Origin: SAR86 cluster bacterium
GTDB taxonomy: Bacteria; Pseudomonadota; Gammaproteobacteria; Magnimaribacterales; Magnimaribacteraceae
DNA length: 64,000 nt
Direction of reading: 5' to 3'
NCBI GenBank assembly: GCA_023703575.1
Contig: CP097969.1
Coordinates: 186,001-250,000, forward strand
The notes under the pieces were generated by a model. The model did not search any database. It had not been told where the DNA came from and saw only the letters and a list, made by a program, of their open reading frames with translations. Positions 35,543-44,516 of this stretch are shown in pieces. Positions within the stretch are counted from its first letter, which is position 1; every line of letters begins with the position of its first letter. Position numbers and translations under genes: made by a program.

Positions 35543-38500
35543 TTATTTCGTTAACCTTTTTGAGAAATTGAGGGTCAAGAATGGTCTTGTAAATAATCTT
35601 ATCATTCTTGATGGAAATGCTCTGATAGAATCAGAAAAGGCAAGAGCACAAGGAGTAACCACAAGTGTTAGGATAGTTGCTACAGTTAATCCAACTACAA
35701 GAGATGCGGCCATTTGTTCCCAAAAACTTGTTATATAGGAACCTGATTTAATTGTTCTGTCTATAAGATCTATGCTGTAACCCAATGCAATGGGCAATAG
35801 GCCAGCAATAGTTGTGAATGAAGTTAAAAATACTGGTCTCAATCTCAAAATCGCACTTCTTAAAGCTAAAGACTTTGTAGTCGAACCAGGGTTATTTCTT
35901 TTGAGAAGATTAAAAGTATCAATTAAAACAATATTATTGTTAACCACTATGCCTGCCAATGCGACGCAACTTATTCCTGTTTGCAAGGTGCTAAATGATC
36001 TATCTAGTATGAGGAGTGAAATGAACACTCCTCCAAAAGACAAGAGGATGGCAGACAAAACGATATTAGCTTGATAAAAACTATTAAACTGGGCAACCAA
36101 AACTATCAGCATAACAAAAAGCATAGTGATAAAGCCTAGTACAAGAAAATCAGCAGCTTCTTTGTTATATTTATCGAAACCATCAAAATTTACAGTCACG
36201 CCCCTACCCAAATCCTCAGCATCCAGCCAATCTTTAACTTTTTTGATTTGAACCGAAGGTATTGCACCTTCTACCGTATTTGCAGCAATGCTATGAACCC
36301 TTTTACCACCTTTCCTGGAAATACTTTTCGTTGCAGGTTGAATATTTGTCTCTACAAAGCTACTTACAGGAACTAAACCTTTCATTGTCTGTACATTTAA
36401 CTTTTCAAGTTGGTCTATATTTCTTTCAGATTTAGGAAATCTCACTCTAATATCAACTTCTCTATCTAGATTAAGCGGTCTATATTCTCCTACCTTGATG
36501 CCATTAGTTACCATTTGCACGGAAGCGCCAACATCACTTAAACCTGCTCCATATTGAGCAGCCTTCGTTCTGTTTATTTCTAATTCCCACTCTATTCCTC
36601 TAGTGACTGATGTATCTTCTATATCTTTGAAGCTCCCCATACCTTCAAGTTGACTTCTTATTTTTCGAATTGCTGAAATGAGTGCTTGTTCATTATCACC
36701 ACTAACATTTATTTGAAGAGGTTTGCCTATAGGTGGACCACCTTTTTCTTCCTCAACTTGAACTATGTAACCAGGAGTATCATTTAATCTTTCACGAAGT
36801 AGATCCATAATTTCGAAACCATTTAAATCGGACACAGCTTCATCTTCACCATAAAAGTCAATAAACATACCGCCAACTCTATCTGGAGAATTTGAACCAC
36901 GACCTAGGCCTCTGCTTCCTCCTGAGTTGGACCAAACAGATAATCTTTCAATTTCTTTCACATCAATTATTTTTTGCTCCGCCTCGATAGCAATATCTCT
37001 AATTTCATCTACAGCTAAATTGCCTCTTGCAAGAATATCTACTTCAGCGAATTGAGGAGCAACCTGCGGAAAATAAACTATTCCTTTACCATGATGTGAC
37101 CACAGTCCAATGCATAGAATAATAGCTCCAAGAATGATTGAAATAGTTTGTCCAGGTGTATCTAAGTATTTGTTGATCTTTCTAGCATAGATGCCCGAAG
37201 CTCCTGATAAACTCAAAGGATCAGAAGATTCTAAAAGTCTGACATTATTAATTTCTGCTTCGGATTGCTTAGCCAGGCCCCCGAACATAGCACCCAAAAT
37301 AGGAGCAAAAATTAATGAGTAAAGCAGTGATCCTACTAGAACACAGAAAACCGTAATTGGCATATCTCTGATGAAAGCACCAAATCCAGGCATGAACATT
37401 AGTGGGGTGAATGCAATTAAAGTAGTCGTTGTGGATGAAAGAACAGGCCAGAACATTCTAGTAGCTGCTGCAGTGTAAGCTTCAATTCTATTCATACCCT
37501 CAGCTAATTTCCGGTCTGCGTACTCTGTTACTACGATAGAGCCATCAATCGTCATTCCCATTGAAATCAGCATCCCAAACATGACCATGAAATTGAATTC
37601 TTTATCCAAAATCAGAAGTACTAGAAGTGCAAATAAATAAGAAAAAGGTATAGCCATTCCAACGAGCATCGAAGTTCTAAAGCCCAAAGCAGCTAATACA
37701 ACAATCATCACTAAAGCGATTGAAGTCAAAACATTGCCTTGTAGTTCAGATATCATCTGGAGAGCAAACTTGGAGTCATCACGTACGAAATTCACATCTA
37801 CACCTTCAGGAAAACTCTCTATTTTGTCTTCGACCATCTTTCGGATATCGGTAACTGTATCGATAATATTTGTCCCGATTCTTTTTTTAATATCAATAGC
37901 AAGAGATTGCTGGCCATTAATTCTTGAATACCCGCCTCTATCTTTAAAGGTTAGACTTACATCGGCAACATCTTTTAAGGTGACTACAGAAGTTCCTGAT
38001 ACTTTAATTGGTAATGTTTCTATATCTTCTAGACTCGAAAATACACTGGGAACATTTACTGCAAATCTTCCTGTCCCAGTATCTTGGAAGCCTGCTGGTA
38101 TTACACGATTATTATTTGAAACAGCTTGATAAAGTTGATTCATTGATATGCCGTAAGACTCAAGTTTAGTTTTATCAACTATTGCCTCAATTAAGTCTTC
38201 GGGCACTCCATTTAATTCAGCTTCGAGGACATTAGGATGTGTTTCGATTAAATCTTGTAGTTCTTGAGTTAGATTTACTAGAACTCTCTGAGGTAGAACT
38301 GAACTTGCGACACTTACAGTTAGAACAGGATTATCAGTTGAGGTAAATTCTCTTATGGTTGGTTCCCTAGCATCAAGCGGCAATTCTGCTCTAGCTTCGT
38401 CGACTTTAACTCGAACATCATAAAGTGCCTCATCAATATCAACATCTTGATCAAACTCTACAACAACAGCTGCATAGCCAGTTGCTGAAGTTGACCTTAT

Positions 38501-38740
38501 ATCTACAACTCCAGATATTGTTCTTAAAGCGTCCTCTAAGGGTTTTGCAAGCAATCTTTCGGAATCTTCAGGAGATACTCCTTCAAAGCCAACACCTATG
38601 TAAGCACCTGGAAAATTTACTTGAGGTTCTGTTGCTTTTGGAAGTACATTGAGAGCAAATAACCCAGAAAGTCCTAATAAAACTAGGATACTAAGTGAAG
38701 TTCTGCTTTTTTTTATGGCTCCTGTAATAAAGCTCTTCAT
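35543..38740 (-). CDS. RND-family transporter permease with atypical proton-relay residues
   Basis: The 1065-residue protein has the RND layout: TM1, a first periplasmic loop with porter domain, TM2-6, a second loop, and TM8-12. Motifs such as GVVDIRSTSATGYA and DVRVKVDEARAELP match hydrophobe/amphiphile exporters. In TM4 it reads MTIDGSIVVTEYADRK where AcrB has the Asp-Asp pair, so only one Asp is kept. In TM10 it reads GIVVNNNIVLID, with Asn at the AcrB Lys940 position. Proton coupling may differ. Its start overlaps the adaptor gene by 4 bases. No outer-membrane channel gene is in the operon. Confidence 0.93.
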   Translation of the reverse strand: MKSFITGAIKKSRTSLSILVLLGLSGLFALNVLPKATEPQVNFPGAYIGVGFEGVSPEDSERLLAKPLEDALRTISGVVDIRSTSATGYAAVVVEFDQDVDIDEALYDVRVKVDEARAELPLDAREPTIREFTSTDNPVLTVSVASSVLPQRVLVNLTQELQDLIETHPNVLEAELNGVPEDLIEAIVDKTKLESYGISMNQLYQAVSNNNRVIPAGFQDTGTGRFAVNVPSVFSSLEDIETLPIKVSGTSVVTLKDVADVSLTFKDRGGYSRINGQQSLAIDIKKRIGTNIIDTVTDIRKMVEDKIESFPEGVDVNFVRDDSKFALQMISELQGNVLTSIALVMIVVLAALGFRTSMLVGMAIPFSYLFALLVLLILDKEFNFMVMFGMLISMGMTIDGSIVVTEYADRKLAEGMNRIEAYTAAATRMFWPVLSSTTTTLIAFTPLMFMPGFGAFIRDMPITVFCVLVGSLLYSLIFAPILGAMFGGLAKQSEAEINNVRLLESSDPLSLSGASGIYARKINKYLDTPGQTISIILGAIILCIGLWSHHGKGIVYFPQVAPQFAEVDILARGNLAVDEIRDIAIEAEQKIIDVKEIERLSVWSNSGGSRGLGRGSNSPDRVGGMFIDFYGEDEAVSDLNGFEIMDLLRERLNDTPGYIVQVEEEKGGPPIGKPLQINVSGDNEQALISAIRKIRSQLEGMGSFKDIEDTSVTRGIEWELEINRTKAAQYGAGLSDVGASVQMVTNGIKVGEYRPLNLDREVDIRVRFPKSERNIDQLEKLNVQTMKGLVPVSSFVETNIQPATKSISRKGGKRVHSIAANTVEGAIPSVQIKKVKDWLDAEDLGRGVTVNFDGFDKYNKEAADFLVLGFITMLFVMLIVLVAQFNSFYQANIVLSAILLSFGGVFISLLILDRSFSTLQTGISCVALAGIVVNNNIVLIDTFNLLKRNNPGSTTKSLALRSAILRLRPVFLTSFTTIAGLLPIALGYSIDLIDRTIKSGSYITSFWEQMAASLVVGLTVATILTLVVTPCALAFSDSIRAFPSRMIRLFTRPFLTLNFSKRLTK

Positions 38741-39642
38741 ACATCAGGAGAAAATGATTCCTTAACATTTACGGTTTGTCCTTGAAAGACATATTCTTGA
38801 CCTAAAGTAATGATCCTAGCTTCTTCACCTAAACCAGAAATCCACATACCTGTGTTTGTGTCTTCAAGTATTTTAATTTCTTTAAATTCAACTCTATTTT
38901 CAGAGGTAACAGTTCTTACTCCAAGTTTTCCTTGGTCATTTAGAGATAATATAGCTGGTGATATTTTATGAGCAGGCTCTTCTTTTCCTTTTATATAGAT
39001 CTCTGCTGATACACCATCCCTGATGCTTCTATCATTGTTTTCGACACTAATTTCGACTCTGAATGTTCTCGTATTTTTGTCTGCTGACGAAGCTATAAAA
39101 GTGACTTGACCCTTAATAAATCTGCCAGAAATTAACTTGGCTGTTGCTTCTGAGCCTAATTGAATCTGTGCGATATCTTTTTCTGCTATATCAGCAACTA
39201 CTAGCATTGGATCAGGATCAATCAATGAAGCACAAACGGCTCCAGTATTTAGAAAATCACCCTCATCAACTCTTAAGCTTTCAAGGTACCCTGAAAAGGG
39301 TGCAACTATTTTAGGATAAGCTTCTCTGCCTGCAATATAAAGTTGGCAGATTAAGTCTCCTTCTTTTACAAAGTCGCCTTGTTGTGCAGGTCGAGCTATT
39401 ACTCTACCGCTTACTTCGGCCCTGACTTGTACAAATTTATCAGCTTCAGTAAATCCACTTGATTTGAGTATTTGAGACTTGCTAGTAGCTTTGCTATTAA
39501 GAATAGTCACAGAAGATAAGGTATCTAAAGAAGAGTCTTTTTTTTCAAAAGTCTCCTCTTGTACTAAGCTACCAGAGATCATCCATATGACTAAAAAGGA
39601 TGCAAGGATAGAAGCGGTCTTGTAAGTTTGTTTGATTTTCAT
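38737..39642 (-). CDS. RND-pump periplasmic adaptor lacking the alpha-helical hairpin
   Basis: Membrane fusion protein partner of the RND permease. From the ATG at 39642 it has 301 residues, with an N-terminal membrane anchor (about residues 8-24). The first lipoyl half contains AEVSGRVIARPAQQGDFVKEGD and the second half IVAPFSGYLESLRV. Only about ten residues (near 102-111) join the halves, where most adaptors have a long coiled-coil hairpin that meets the outer-membrane channel. Beta-barrel and membrane-proximal regions follow. An upstream in-frame TTG at 39666 falls on the predicted -10 element and is rejected. Confidence 0.88.
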   Translation of the reverse strand: MKIKQTYKTASILASFLVIWMISGSLVQEETFEKKDSSLDTLSSVTILNSKATSKSQILKSSGFTEADKFVQVRAEVSGRVIARPAQQGDFVKEGDLICQLYIAGREAYPKIVAPFSGYLESLRVDEGDFLNTGAVCASLIDPDPMLVVADIAEKDIAQIQLGSEATAKLISGRFIKGQVTFIASSADKNTRTFRVEISVENNDRSIRDGVSAEIYIKGKEEPAHKISPAILSLNDQGKLGVRTVTSENRVEFKEIKILEDTNTGMWISGLGEEARIITLGQEYVFQGQTVNVKESFSPDV

Positions 39643-39653
39643 AAGATTTTTAG

Positions 39654-39675
39654 GTGTTATACACAACTATAACAC
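39654..39675. promoter_or_regulatory. Perfect inverted repeat, candidate operator of the efflux operon
   Basis: GTGTTATA and its exact reverse complement TATAACAC are separated by six bases. The dyad covers the -10 hexamer and the expected transcription start of the promoter below, a place where a dimeric repressor would block transcription. No T-run follows, so it does not look like a terminator. No regulator gene is adjacent. Confidence 0.55.
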
Positions 39676-39693
39676 TAAAATACCCTATGTAAA
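39666..39693 (-). promoter_or_regulatory. Candidate sigma70 promoter of the adaptor-permease operon
   Basis: On the minus strand, TTTACA (39688-39693) is followed after 16 bases by TATAGT (39666-39671). Each hexamer matches five of six consensus bases. The -35 begins right after the stop codon of the upstream gene. The predicted start near 39659 leaves an mRNA leader of about 18 bases before the ATG at 39642. Confidence 0.6.
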
Positions 39694-39694
39694 A

Positions 39695-40741
39695 CTAGAT
39701 TTGGTGCTTTTCTTTAAGTTTTTTAAAGTTTTCCTGGAGTGTTTCAGCATCTACCTTTTTTGAAGGTTTTGCGGAGCTGCTATCTTGTATCTCCCAACTA
39801 GATTCGATCCTTTTATCGATTTGTTTGGATAATTGAGGTGTTTGACCTTTATTTGCTCTTTCCCACTGAAATTTAACATGCTGAAGAAATTTACTATTCC
39901 AAGAGTTTAGAGATTGTCCTGATTCCTTCCAGTACATTATGAACTCTAGCTTTGCATTTTCTGCAAATTCTTTTGGTATATCTGTCATCTCTAGAATATC
40001 AAAAAAATCTGAATTAGGATTCCAATCTGAAGTCATGACTGATGGTGAATTGTCATTTTCTTTAATATCTTTAAATCTTCCCCATTGCCTTCGAATATGT
40101 GCAATAAATTTGCTGTTCCAAATATCAGATTCTTCCTTACGTTCTGTCCAATACAGTACAAATTCAGCAACTTCATTATCAATGAAATCTTCATTTATCC
40201 CTGAATTTATGAGTATTTCCTTAGCATCCATATCCGGAAACCAATTTTTATCGATGGGCTTAGTTTTCATTTTTTTGTTATCTTCGACTTCCTTAAGACG
40301 CCACTTTTTGATAACAAATCGTAGAAATTTGATACCCCAGTTTATGTCCTTCTCATTGCGCTCCTGATTAAGTTTTTTGAAATCTTCAATCTGGAGATTT
40401 GCAAAATCTTCTGGAATGCCATACTCATTAATTTGATCCATAACATCTTTATCAGGTACCCAGTTATCTCTATTGCTAATTAAAATTTTTTTATTCTGTT
40501 TTTTTGGTGAAAAATGAGGCACTCCATCAACGATCGTCTCGTTGATAAGACCGGTTTTAATAAGTCGAGTAAGGACTTCAAAGATTTTTTCATTTGACCA
40601 AAATGAAATATCTGAACAAATTTGTTGCATAGAAACTTGACTATGAAGGCTATCTTCTTGTTTTAAATGCTCAAGTAAGACGGCTTCTTCCAAGCCTATT
40701 GTGTTGGCAATTTCTTTATAGAAGGTTATCTTTGAAGTCAT
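39695..40741 (-). CDS. Protein with three tandem DnaT-like ssDNA-binding repeats
   Basis: A 348-residue protein. Residues 1-80 look like a winged-helix domain (SMQQICSDISFWSNEKIFEVL, then GLINETIVDGVPHFSP). Three repeats follow, each opening with Trp-x-Pro (Trp94, Trp167, Trp240) and closing with a Trp (147, 220, 293). Each contains a GI/IP-x-x-F segment, a W-x-x-KF segment and a basic helix. This is the pattern of the DnaT C-terminal single-strand DNA-binding domain. E. coli DnaT, a primosome protein, has one such domain and about 179 residues. A role in replication restart or ssDNA binding is inferred; no dnaC or priA is near. Confidence 0.85.
   Translation of the reverse strand: MTSKITFYKEIANTIGLEEAVLLEHLKQEDSLHSQVSMQQICSDISFWSNEKIFEVLTRLIKTGLINETIVDGVPHFSPKKQNKKILISNRDNWVPDKDVMDQINEYGIPEDFANLQIEDFKKLNQERNEKDINWGIKFLRFVIKKWRLKEVEDNKKMKTKPIDKNWFPDMDAKEILINSGINEDFIDNEVAEFVLYWTERKEESDIWNSKFIAHIRRQWGRFKDIKENDNSPSVMTSDWNPNSDFFDILEMTDIPKEFAENAKLEFIMYWKESGQSLNSWNSKFLQHVKFQWERANKGQTPQLSKQIDKRIESSWEIQDSSSAKPSKKVDAETLQENFKKLKEKHQI
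39863..40462 (-). repeat. Three protein-level repeats of 219 bases
   Basis: The Trp-to-Trp blocks of the DnaT-like gene span 40301-40462, 40082-40243 and 39863-40024. Their starts are exactly 219 bases (73 codons) apart and each block is 54 codons. Nucleotide identity is low, so the duplication is old, yet the spacing has been kept. Confidence 0.75.
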
Positions 40742-40795
40742 GAATTACAAAGCACTAGATTAATTTATCATCTAGATCTTAACAAGGACAATAAG

Positions 40796-41845
40796 TTAGT
40801 TATTTCTAATTCTTACTGAGTCGGCTAATTTGTGAAGACAATCTTTAGTATCTTGCCAGTTGATACATGCATCAGTAATACTTTTTCCATATGTGAGGTT
40901 ATCTAGATCATCGGCCTTTTGATTTCCTTCCTCTAAATTGCTCTCTATCATGACTCCGGTAATTCTCGTCTCACCTGACTTAATTTGAGAGGCAATGTTA
41001 TCGCATACATCTATCTGCTTTTTGTGTTGTTTACTGCTGTTTCCATGACTCATATCAACCATGATTGAATCTTCAAGAGAGTTTGATTTCAGAATCTCAG
41101 AAGTTTGATCTATAAACTCTTTTTCATAGTTCGGGTCTTTTCCACCTCTAAGAATAACGTGACAGTCTTTGTTCCCAGAAGAAGAAAATATTGCTGCTTT
41201 CCCTTCTTTTGTAACAGAGAGAAATTTGTGAGGATGTAGGGCAGATCCTATTGCATCAGCAGCTACTTGAATACCTCCGTTTGTCGCGTTTTTAAAGCCA
41301 ATGGGACATGAAGAACCAGAGGCAAGCTCCCTATGGATTTGACTCTCTGTAGTTCTAGCTCCTATGGCTCCCCAGGAGATTAAATCAGCTATGTATTGTG
41401 GCGTTATAACATCTAGAAATTCTGTTCCAGCAGGCATACCTAAATCATTTATATCTCTTAAAAGTTGCCTTGATACCGATAAACCTTTATCAATATTGAA
41501 AGAATTATCCAGATCTGGATCATTAATAAGGCCCTTCCATCCAACTGTTGTTCTTGGTTTTTCGAAATATACTCTCATAACAATCAGAAGTTCTTTTTCT
41601 AGAGCTTTCTTTTCCTTGAGTAAAAGGTTTGCATATTCTAAAGCCGACTCAGTATCATGGATAGAACATGGCCCAACAACGACTGCCAATCTTTTATCTT
41701 TTTTACTGAGTATTTCAGAAAATTCTTTCCTTGAATTAAAAACTGTTTGGGAGGAGATATTTGAAATTGGTTGTTGATCCAATAAGGTGCTGGCAGAAAT
41801 TACTTCCTGCCTTCCTGAGATTCTTAAATCACTTGTCTTATGCAT
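40796..41845 (-). CDS. 3-deoxy-7-phosphoheptulonate (DAHP) synthase, class I
   Basis: First enzyme of the shikimate pathway, joining phosphoenolpyruvate and erythrose 4-phosphate. The 349-residue protein fits the AroF/G/H group: VVVGPCSIHDTESALEYA, RVYFEKPRTTVGWKGLI, GARTTESQIHRELASG, PIGFKNATNGG, and MVDMSHGNSSKQH. Which amino acid inhibits it cannot be told by eye. The later pathway genes pheA, tyrA, hisC and aroA are in the same window at 54.5-59 kb. Confidence 0.95.
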   Translation of the reverse strand: MHKTSDLRISGRQEVISASTLLDQQPISNISSQTVFNSRKEFSEILSKKDKRLAVVVGPCSIHDTESALEYANLLLKEKKALEKELLIVMRVYFEKPRTTVGWKGLINDPDLDNSFNIDKGLSVSRQLLRDINDLGMPAGTEFLDVITPQYIADLISWGAIGARTTESQIHRELASGSSCPIGFKNATNGGIQVAADAIGSALHPHKFLSVTKEGKAAIFSSSGNKDCHVILRGGKDPNYEKEFIDQTSEILKSNSLEDSIMVDMSHGNSSKQHKKQIDVCDNIASQIKSGETRITGVMIESNLEEGNQKADDLDNLTYGKSITDACINWQDTKDCLHKLADSVRIRNN

Positions 41846-41979
41846 GCTTAAAATTTAACCGGAGGTGCATTCTACATATATTGTCGTCAGAATAAAGCAC
41901 GAAAGTGTTAAGATATTGACCAATTAGGTACTACATCTACATAAAAACAACTTGAAAATTAACTAAAAATTTAGAAAAA

Positions 41980-43611
41980 ATGGTATCCAAGAAAATTTCT
42001 GTAGGCATCATTCAAGAAAATCCTATAGTCGGAGATATAGTTGGAAACTTAGAGCTGGCAAAAAACTCTATTTCTAAGCTCTCTGAAGAATCTTCTCCAG
42101 ATATATTCTTGCTAACGGAGATGTTTATAACTGGCTATCCCCCCGAAGATCTTATTCTAAGAGAGGATTTACTTGATCAAGCTTATGAAGCAATTACTGA
42201 GCTTAGTAATTTTAGACCTGAAAGTTTCGTTGTAATTGGGTATCCAAAGAAAGAAGGAGATTCAATTTTTAATTGTGCCGGTGTGCTCAGAAATAATTCG
42301 ATTATTACCGAATATAAAAAACAAGAATTACCAAATTATGAGGTATTTGATGAAAAAAGATATTTTGAACCAGGTGATAGTCCAGCAATCTTTGAGGTAA
42401 ATGGTTTCAGAGTAGGTCTTTCTGTATGTGAAGATATATGGCATCAAAAGGTAATAACGCAATTACATGAGAAAGGCGCTAACTTAGTCTTAAACATTAA
42501 TGCTTCTCCATTTCATCTTGATAAAATACAAGAAAGAAAGAATTTAATTTCAGGTCATGCATCCAAATTCTCAATACCCATCGTTTATGCTAACCAAGTA
42601 GGAGGACAGGATGAATTGGTATTTGATGGCACTTCGATGGCAATGGACAGCACAGGCAAGCAAGTGTTGCAACTTGCCAAATTTGAAACAGATCAAGCTG
42701 TAGTAAGTTTTTTATCCCAACATGATGGGAATATATTGAGTGATAAAAACGAAGTTATACCTGAGGATTCAGAGCTTGAAGAGGTTTATAAAGCTCTGGT
42801 TTTAGGGGCGAAGGATTATATTAATAAAAATAAATTTCCTGGAGTATTGATAGGCTCTTCTGGAGGCATAGATTCCGCTTTAACTGCAGTCATAGCAGCA
42901 GATGCAATTGGATCTGAAAATGTAAGAAGCTTTATGATGCCTTTCAAGTTTACTTCTGACATGAGTGTTGAAGATGCTAATAAGCTAGCAGAAAACTTAG
43001 GCATAAAACATTCTATTATTCCTATAGGAGAAATATATGATTCTTTTCAAAGTAGCCTTGAATACGAATTCAAAGGCCTTGAACCTGATATTACTGAAGA
43101 AAATCTTCAATCAAGGTGCAGGGGGGTCATCTTAATGGCCTTATCAAACAAATCCGGGGAAATAGTCCTAACTACAGGCAACAAAAGTGAAACAGCTGTT
43201 GGATATTCTACTCTCTACGGGGATACTGCAGGAGGTTTTGGGGTTTTGAAAGATGTGCCCAAAACTTTAGTTTATGAACTCGCGAGATATAGAAATACAA
43301 TTTCTAATGTTATACCTGAAAGAATTATTGAGAGGCCACCTAGTGCCGAACTTGCAGCAGATCAACAAGATAGTGATAGTCTTCCAGATTATGACACTCT
43401 AGATAAAATAATAGAGCTATACGTTGAACAAGATAAAAGTAAAAAAGAAATAGAAGAGACAGGAATTGAAAGTAGTATTTTAAATAGAGTAATAAGATTA
43501 ATTGATTTTAGTGAATACAAAAGACGGCAGGCACCGCTTGGAGTAAAGATAACTTCAAGAGGTTTTGGAAAGGACAGAAGATATCCCATTACTAATAAGT
43601 TTTTAAAATAA
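41980..43611 (+). CDS. nadE: Glutamine-dependent NAD+ synthetase
   Basis: Makes NAD from deamido-NAD using glutamine nitrogen. The 543-residue two-domain protein has an N-terminal nitrilase domain with Glu47 (LLTEMFITGYPPEDL), a lysine in EYKKQELPNY and Cys150 (LSVCEDIWH), and a C-terminal synthetase domain with the ATP-pyrophosphatase loop GSSGGIDSALTAVIA and TTGNKSETAVGY. The 134-base gap to the divergent DAHP synthase gene should hold promoters for both; I could not identify a convincing pair. Confidence 0.96.
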   Translation: MVSKKISVGIIQENPIVGDIVGNLELAKNSISKLSEESSPDIFLLTEMFITGYPPEDLILREDLLDQAYEAITELSNFRPESFVVIGYPKKEGDSIFNCAGVLRNNSIITEYKKQELPNYEVFDEKRYFEPGDSPAIFEVNGFRVGLSVCEDIWHQKVITQLHEKGANLVLNINASPFHLDKIQERKNLISGHASKFSIPIVYANQVGGQDELVFDGTSMAMDSTGKQVLQLAKFETDQAVVSFLSQHDGNILSDKNEVIPEDSELEEVYKALVLGAKDYINKNKFPGVLIGSSGGIDSALTAVIAADAIGSENVRSFMMPFKFTSDMSVEDANKLAENLGIKHSIIPIGEIYDSFQSSLEYEFKGLEPDITEENLQSRCRGVILMALSNKSGEIVLTTGNKSETAVGYSTLYGDTAGGFGVLKDVPKTLVYELARYRNTISNVIPERIIERPPSAELAADQQDSDSLPDYDTLDKIIELYVEQDKSKKEIEETGIESSILNRVIRLIDFSEYKRRQAPLGVKITSRGFGKDRRYPITNKFLK

Positions 43612-43641
43612 GGCTTATTTCCTCAAAGGCAGATAAATGGC

Positions 43642-43647
43642 TATAAT
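43642..43647 (+). promoter_or_regulatory. Candidate -10 element for scpA-scpB-rluB
   Basis: A perfect TATAAT lies 29 bases before the chosen scpA ATG at 43677, in the 65-base gap after nadE. The -35 region is poor (TTTCCT at an 18-base spacing), so this is a weak prediction. Confidence 0.35.
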
Positions 43648-43676
43648 ATAGGACCAATACATAAGTATTGGAAAAA

Positions 43677-44516
43677 ATGGTTGATACAAAGGCCTTAAAT
43701 CCTCAAAAAAAAGAGGAAAAACGTGCTGTCCCTCGTCAAGAGGAGCTCTTCTTAGCGACTGTAAAAGGCAAAGAAACTAGCCTCCCTGATGATTTATATG
43801 TCCCCCCCAATGCCCTAGAGATTCTGTTAGACAGTTTTGCAGGTCCTCTAGATTTTCTTTTATACCTCATAAAGAAACAGAACCTGGATATTTTAGATAT
43901 AAACGTAGCTAAGATAACTGAACAATATACATCTTACATAGAATTGATGGATGCAATGCAGGTTGAATTGGCAGGAGATTACCTGGTAATGGCTGCTTAT
44001 TTGGCTGAATTAAAATCTAGAATGTTGCTGCCAAGACCTGAAGAGCAAACGGAGGAAGAGGATCCAAGAGCTGAATTAATTAAACGACTTCAAGAGTATC
44101 AAAGGTACAAAGAGGCTGCAGAACGAATAGATAAAATTCCTAGAATAGACAGAGAAATTTTTGCAGCTAATGCAAAACTACCAGAATTTACTACTCAAGC
44201 ACCTCTCATAGACGTACCTCTAGAAGATTTAACGATTGCACTTGCTGAAGTTCTTAGAAGAGCCGAAAAATCTCATGCTCATTTAATTAATTTCGAAGAA
44301 CTCTCAACTAGAGAAAGAATGACCCAAATATTAGAAAGAATGAGAACTGAATCTTTCATAGAATTTACTTCTTTATTCAAACCTAAAGAAGGCAAGATAG
44401 GCGTGGTGGTAACATTCTTAGCAATCTTAGAGCTTCTGAAAGACTCATTAATTGAGATTGTGCAATCAGAGGAGTTTGGTCCTATACATATTAAAGGAAT
44501 TGAAGGGGTACATTAA
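43677..44516 (+). CDS. scpA: Segregation and condensation protein A
   Basis: ScpA is the kleisin that links Smc heads in the chromosome condensation complex. From the ATG at 43677 it has 279 residues; an in-frame TTG at 43668 is possible but less likely. Family blocks are FAGPLDFLLYLIKKQNLDI, GDYLVMAAYLAELKSRMLLP and the C-terminal winged-helix region with VVVTFLAILELLKD. It shares one base with the scpB start. Confidence 0.95.
   Translation: MVDTKALNPQKKEEKRAVPRQEELFLATVKGKETSLPDDLYVPPNALEILLDSFAGPLDFLLYLIKKQNLDILDINVAKITEQYTSYIELMDAMQVELAGDYLVMAAYLAELKSRMLLPRPEEQTEEEDPRAELIKRLQEYQRYKEAAERIDKIPRIDREIFAANAKLPEFTTQAPLIDVPLEDLTIALAEVLRRAEKSHAHLINFEELSTRERMTQILERMRTESFIEFTSLFKPKEGKIGVVVTFLAILELLKDSLIEIVQSEEFGPIHIKGIEGVH

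Noticed and set aside
37734-38129. A 131-codon open frame on the plus strand opposite the RND permease
   Set aside because: It lies wholly within a conserved permease reading frame, has no family motifs, and its composition is that of an antisense shadow.
38737-39666. TTG at 39666 as the adaptor gene start
   Set aside because: It overlaps the predicted -10 hexamer and would precede the expected transcription start; the ATG at 39642 directly begins the membrane anchor.
39939-40367. A 142-codon open frame on the plus strand opposite the DnaT-like gene
   Set aside because: The opposite strand shows periodic conserved Trp motifs, while this frame has only serine- and leucine-rich text typical of antisense frames.
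41364-41777. A 137-codon open frame opposite DAHP synthase
   Set aside because: Antisense to a strongly conserved enzyme with no ribosome binding site or recognisable motif.
43604-43620. AAATAA-GGC-TTATTT hairpin after nadE as a terminator
   Set aside because: The stem is only A-T pairs, the loop is three bases and no T-run follows, so it would be unstable.
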